Origin: Planctomycetota bacterium
GTDB taxonomy: Bacteria > Planctomycetota > PUPC01 > JACPCR01
Assembly: GCA_030740295.1 (NCBI GenBank)
Contig: JASLXP010001025.1
Location: forward strand, 1 to 9,274
DNA length: 9,274 nucleotides
Reading direction: 5' to 3'
Shown: in pieces, positions 6,383 to 9,274 of the stretch
Numbering within the stretch: the stretch's first letter is position 1
Layout: each line of letters opens with the position of its first letter
Notes under the pieces: generated by a model
Databases searched by the model: none
What the model was told of the DNA's origin: nothing
Seen by the model: the letters and a program-made list of their open reading frames with translations, nothing else
Made by a program: the position numbers and the translations under genes

Positions 6383-7627
6383 ATGGAACTGTCTCGCCGT
6401 GAATTCAGCAAACGTGGCCTGCTCACCATGTCCAGCGCCATGGTCGTGCCCGCGTTCTTTCAGCGTACCGCCCAGGCTGTCGAGACTGCGAGCTCAGACA
6501 ACATGCTTGTCCTGATCCAGCTCGCAGGTGGCAACGACGGGCTCAATACCGTCATCCCTTACACCGACCCCCTTTACTACCAGAACCGCCCAACCCTCGG
6601 CCAGCCCCGTGAAGATGTGCTCGACCTCAACGGCCAACTCGGCCTGCATCCTCAGCTCACCGGCATGAAGACACTGTTTGACGAAAACATCGTCAAGGTC
6701 GTCCAGGCCCTTGGGTATCCTAATCCCAACCGCTCGCACTTCAGATCCACAGACATCTGGACCACTGGCAACCCCAAGCACCCGGAAGGAACAGGCTGGC
6801 TGGGCCGCTACTTCGACGGGCAGGACAATACGAAGCATCCATTCCCGAGCATGGCGTTGGGGGGCTCAGGTCAGAAGGCGCTCAAGGGCACACTGACCGG
6901 TGCACCGACTTTTCAGAACATCAATTCGTTCCGGCTCTTCCCGGAAAAGGGAATGGGCATGAAGCGCGACGCAGACGTGACCGTTCAGCGGGAAAAGGAC
7001 GTAGGCGCGTTCAAGGCGCTTCACCGCATGGACGGTGGCCATTTCGCGCAGGCAGACTTCCTCAAGGATGCATCGATGAAAGCATTCGTCAGCTCTGAGA
7101 ATCTGCAGAAGATGGTCGGCCGGTACAACACGCCAGTGAATTACCCGAACAACGGCCTCGCCAATCAGCTCAAGTTGGTCGGCAAGCTCATCGCCTCCGG
7201 TATAAATACCCGCGCCTTTCATGTGGCCATCGGCGGGTTCGATACTCATTCGAATCAGGCCCGGGGGCACGCCGCACGCATGAACCAGATCGGAGGCAGC
7301 CTCGTCGCTTTCATGAAGGACTTGCGCAGCATGAAGAGGGCCGAAAAAGTAGTCATCATGACCTACTCCGAATTCGGACGTCGCGTTAAGGAGAACGGCA
7401 GCCGAGGGACTGACCACGGTGCCGCGGCCCCGCTCTTCGTCATCGGCGAAAAGGTCAAAGGTGGCATCCTCGGTGAACACCCGAGCCTCGCCGATCTCAG
7501 AAGCGGAGACCTAAAGTACAAAATCGATTTTCGTACGGTTTACACAACCATGGTCGAGCAGTGGCTCGGAGGCAAGACCGACGAGATCTTCCATCAGAAG
7601 TTTGAGCCCGCCTCGATCTTCGCATGA
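6383..7627 (+). CDS. DUF1501 family protein with Tat-type leader
   Basis: A 414-residue DUF1501 protein. The family belongs to the alkaline phosphatase/sulfatase-like superfamily, but its substrate is unknown. The leader has a Tat-like motif 'SRREFSK' (4-10; Ser replaces the usual Leu), then a moderately hydrophobic stretch and a cleavage-like 'AQA' (30-32), so the protein should be exported folded. Family motifs are 'LIQLAGGNDGLNTVIPY' (44-60), 'NRSHFRSTDIW' (116-126), 'TGWLGRYFDG' (137-146), 'GGFDTHSNQ' (284-292), 'YSEFGRRV' (328-335) and 'GTDHGAAAP' (342-350). D52, D287, H289, D344 and H345 are plausible metal ligands by analogy with the superfamily; no Ser/Thr nucleophile is obvious. The start has a strong AAGGAG at 6371-6376, six bases upstream. 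It is the second gene of the DUF1800-DUF1501 unit, which ends at the terminator just downstream. The family call is near certain; the metal assignment is inference. Confidence 0.96.
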   Translation: MELSRREFSKRGLLTMSSAMVVPAFFQRTAQAVETASSDNMLVLIQLAGGNDGLNTVIPYTDPLYYQNRPTLGQPREDVLDLNGQLGLHPQLTGMKTLFDENIVKVVQALGYPNPNRSHFRSTDIWTTGNPKHPEGTGWLGRYFDGQDNTKHPFPSMALGGSGQKALKGTLTGAPTFQNINSFRLFPEKGMGMKRDADVTVQREKDVGAFKALHRMDGGHFAQADFLKDASMKAFVSSENLQKMVGRYNTPVNYPNNGLANQLKLVGKLIASGINTRAFHVAIGGFDTHSNQARGHAARMNQIGGSLVAFMKDLRSMKRAEKVVIMTYSEFGRRVKENGSRGTDHGAAAPLFVIGEKVKGGILGEHPSLADLRSGDLKYKIDFRTVYTTMVEQWLGGKTDEIFHQKFEPASIFA

Positions 7628-7650
7628 AACACTGATGCTTCTACCAAGCA

Positions 7651-7684
7651 GGGCTGCCTCACGACGGTGAGACAGCCCTTTTTT
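7651..7684 (+). terminator. Intrinsic terminator of the DUF1800-DUF1501 unit
   Basis: A 12-base stem (7651-7662 with 7667-7678) has a single C/A mismatch and a GACG loop, and is followed at once by six T (7679-7684). It lies 23 bases after the DUF1501 stop codon. It is a textbook rho-independent terminator for the plus strand and the strongest regulatory signal in the window. Confidence 0.95.
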
Positions 7685-7770
7685 ATTGGGCAGCCCGGAA
7701 CTGCAGAGCGAAGTGACGCAGAAGTTCCTTTAGAATGGATTAGTTCAGTTTCCAATCACAGCCAGAGCCA

Positions 7771-8430
7771 ATGCCACACACATTCATGATTGCTACGCCG
7801 TCGTTGGACGCGACGGTAAAGACTGCAACCGCGCTGGGATTTGTAGAAACCGCATGCGCCATCCAACGGCAGGGGGACAGCGTTACTTTCGCTTTTCCAA
7901 AGACACCTCTGATCGCATTCGCAAGAAACCAGTGTGTCAAGAGTGCCCTTGATTCAGATGTTGATTACCTGCTGTTCTGGGATTCAGATGTCGCGGTCAT
8001 TCAGCCTCGTGATTTCATTTACCTGCTCCGAGACCGATTGGAAAAGTCAGGCGCGTGGGTAGCCGGCGGCGCTTATCGCTTTAAGAATCCTGATGCCGCG
8101 CCAACGTGTCCGGTCGGCAACGACGTGGATGGGCAGATCGAGTACATGAACATCGAGTTTGGGCAGACGGTTGAAGTGGATCTTCTGCCCACCGGTCTGA
8201 TGCTCATTCCCCGGTGGGTTCTGGAGAAGGTGCCCCGTCCCTGGTTTCACGTGGAGGACGACCCCGAAACGCTAAACGTCATCCCCGAAGACTACTATTT
8301 CTGCAAGAAAGTCAGGGAGCTTGGCGGAAAAATTCTGTGCGCCGGCGAAATCGCGACCGTTCACTTTGGGGACTACCCGTTTGGGTTCCCCCCAAATGAC
8401 AGGGAACTGAAGGCTTTCGATCAGGCATAG
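7771..8430 (+). CDS. Small GT-A-fold glycosyltransferase-like protein
   Basis: A 219-residue soluble protein that looks like a minimal GT-A (GT2- or Anp1-like) glycosyltransferase, which would transfer a sugar from a nucleotide-sugar donor; donor and acceptor are unknown. 'MIATPSLDATV' (6-16) fits the first strand, 'AFARNQCV' (49-56) the common A-R-N motif, and 'DYLLFWDSDV' (65-74) supplies the metal-binding DxD (D71, D73). 'VAGGAYRFKN' (97-106) and 'DLLPTGLMLIPRWVLEKV' (137-154) match acceptor-side strands. 'PEDYYFCKKV' (172-181) holds a likely catalytic acid pair (E173, D174), and 'ATVHFGDY' (195-202) a possible metal-binding His198. There is no signal peptide or membrane segment. A TAG at 7741 closes the frame upstream and no other start codon lies between it and the ATG, but the ribosome binding site is weak. 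The gene stands alone after the terminator and converges on the HAD gene with two bases between stops. Similar short proteins also occur in phages. Confidence 0.8.
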   Translation: MPHTFMIATPSLDATVKTATALGFVETACAIQRQGDSVTFAFPKTPLIAFARNQCVKSALDSDVDYLLFWDSDVAVIQPRDFIYLLRDRLEKSGAWVAGGAYRFKNPDAAPTCPVGNDVDGQIEYMNIEFGQTVEVDLLPTGLMLIPRWVLEKVPRPWFHVEDDPETLNVIPEDYYFCKKVRELGGKILCAGEIATVHFGDYPFGFPPNDRELKAFDQA

Positions 8431-8432
8431 CT

Positions 8433-9274
8433 TTATCCAAAAAGGAAATCCAGGAGCGTTTCGTTTTTGCGGAAATCCGGGATGACAACGTCGGCGCCTG
8501 CCCCAACAAGCCTTTCTCTTTTCCAGGCATCTGGCTTGCCGCTCTTCTCTTTTTCATCAGACGCTACGGCTACAGGAGTGCCGCCCGCCGCACGGACGTT
8601 CTCGATTTCGACATAGCCGTCTCCGAATCCGAGGAGTTGGCTTCCGTCGACGCGGTTTTCTTCAAAGATGCGTTGAATGACCATCGCTTTTGAAAACGCC
8701 TTCACATCTGCCTGTGCCCCGAAAATGCGGCCCTCAAAATAATCCTGCAGGCCAAGCAGTGTTGCTTCTTTCCGGACGTAGACCTCATCCGTTCCACTGG
8801 CGAGATAACATCGACATCCTCGATTTACCAGGTTTTGCAGGACTTCGATCGAGCCCGGGACAAGGAATTCTTCTGGCGAGCGTTCGCCTCCCGCCAGGGC
8901 GCAGCGGCGACTCTTGATGTGCGCCATGAGCAGGTCGTGATAAATCTGTTTGTACTCCAACGGCTCTCTCGGTGTGCCCCCACGCTTTTTGATTTCTTCG
9001 CTGAGTTGAATCATCTGGTAGAGGGTCTGTTTACCAGTGAGGCGCATCACGAAATCCATAGCGGCCTTTGAAAGCTCCTCCTCTGTTTCATCCGTGCCAG
9101 TCGCCAGCAGGAACTCCACCATCATCGGTACCATGACGTCTGGCCAGCCTTCCCGAATCAGGGACAGGGTGCCGTCGAAATCAAAAAGCACATGTTTGTA
9201 GTTGCCGATGTTCGCGGGAGTACGGATGACCTCGATCGACGTGCCGGGCAGAAACTCGCCAGAGATAGAAGGAT
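8433..9274 (-). CDS. HAD-superfamily hydrolase, 5' end beyond the window
   Basis: Phosphatase-like HAD protein, 279 residues visible. A GTG at 9191 could serve as a start, but the frame stays open for 27 more codons to the window edge, and those residues (ending 'NIGNYKH') run smoothly into 'VLFDFDGTLS', the first HAD strand. The GTG is therefore probably an internal Val and the real start lies outside. Numbering from that GTG, motif I is 'DFDGT' with nucleophile D4 and acid D6; motif II is 'LASGTDE' (S132, T134); motif III is probably K168 in 'FSKAM'; motif IV is 'GFGDGYVEIE' with D191 and E195. A helical C1-type cap occupies about 17-110. The core is complete, so the enzyme should be an active Mg-dependent phosphohydrolase; the substrate is unknown. 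A larger fusion with an upstream domain is possible. No signal peptide is seen in the visible part. It converges on the glycosyltransferase gene with no terminator between them. Confidence 0.88.
   Translation of the reverse strand, partial: PSISGEFLPGTSIEVIRTPANIGNYKHVLFDFDGTLSLIREGWPDVMVPMMVEFLLATGTDETEEELSKAAMDFVMRLTGKQTLYQMIQLSEEIKKRGGTPREPLEYKQIYHDLLMAHIKSRRCALAGGERSPEEFLVPGSIEVLQNLVNRGCRCYLASGTDEVYVRKEATLLGLQDYFEGRIFGAQADVKAFSKAMVIQRIFEENRVDGSQLLGFGDGYVEIENVRAAGGTPVAVASDEKEKSGKPDAWKRERLVGAGADVVIPDFRKNETLLDFLFG

Noticed and set aside
6866..7480. Minus-strand open frame of 204 codons antisense to the DUF1501 gene
   Set aside because: It overlaps conserved DUF1501 motifs on the plus strand and has no family motif or ribosome binding site of its own.
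7731..7736. TAGAAT as a -10 box for the glycosyltransferase gene
   Set aside because: No -35-like sequence lies at a suitable distance.

Overview
The window looks like a piece of chromosome from a moderately GC-rich Gram-negative bacterium (about 55-60 % G+C by eye). The gene content fits the Planctomycetes-Verrucomicrobia-Lentisphaerae group or nearby environmental phyla: an exported PQQ-type beta-propeller that opens with a 'WPQFRGP' motif, a C-terminal HEAT-repeat tail, a DUF1800/DUF1501 pair, a PA14-like protein, and low-complexity 'TGGAATGATG' intergenic DNA. This placement is inferred from gene families and was not computed. I see no rRNA, tRNA, CRISPR array, transposase or phage structural gene.

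Layout, left to right. (1) 9-860 (+): the C-terminal part, or all, of a probably secreted PA14-like protein with an embedded EF-hand-type calcium loop. (2) 912-2432 (-): a tightly coupled two-gene operon, a glycerophosphodiester phosphodiesterase followed with no gap by an alpha/beta hydrolase. (3) 2433-2679: a divergent intergenic region with TAATGAG and TGGAATGATG repeats. (4) 2680-4608 (+): an exported beta-propeller plus HEAT-repeat protein. (5) 4609-4881: a non-coding gap with a small palindrome and a pyrimidine-rich repeat block that is inverted relative to the one in (3). (6) 4882-7627 (+): a DUF1800 gene and a DUF1501 gene, 34 bases apart, closed by a strong intrinsic terminator at 7651-7684. 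(7) 7771-8430 (+): a small GT-A glycosyltransferase. (8) 8433-9274 (-): a HAD-family hydrolase whose reading frame runs off the right edge.

Working together: the DUF1800-DUF1501 pair is a recurrent secreted unit of unknown biochemistry. Here the first protein carries a Sec-type leader and the second a Tat-type leader, so both should act outside the cytoplasm, as should the propeller-HEAT protein and probably the PA14-like protein. The phosphodiesterase and alpha/beta hydrolase could cooperate in lipid or ester breakdown, but the sequence does not name a substrate. The glycosyltransferase and HAD genes converge with 2 bases between their stop codons and show no evident functional link.

I found no clear previously undescribed defence or mobile system. 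The points most worth checking are the calcium loop inside the PA14-like domain, the propeller-HEAT fusion, the inverted low-complexity repeats around that gene, and the start-site corrections for the phosphodiesterase and HAD genes.
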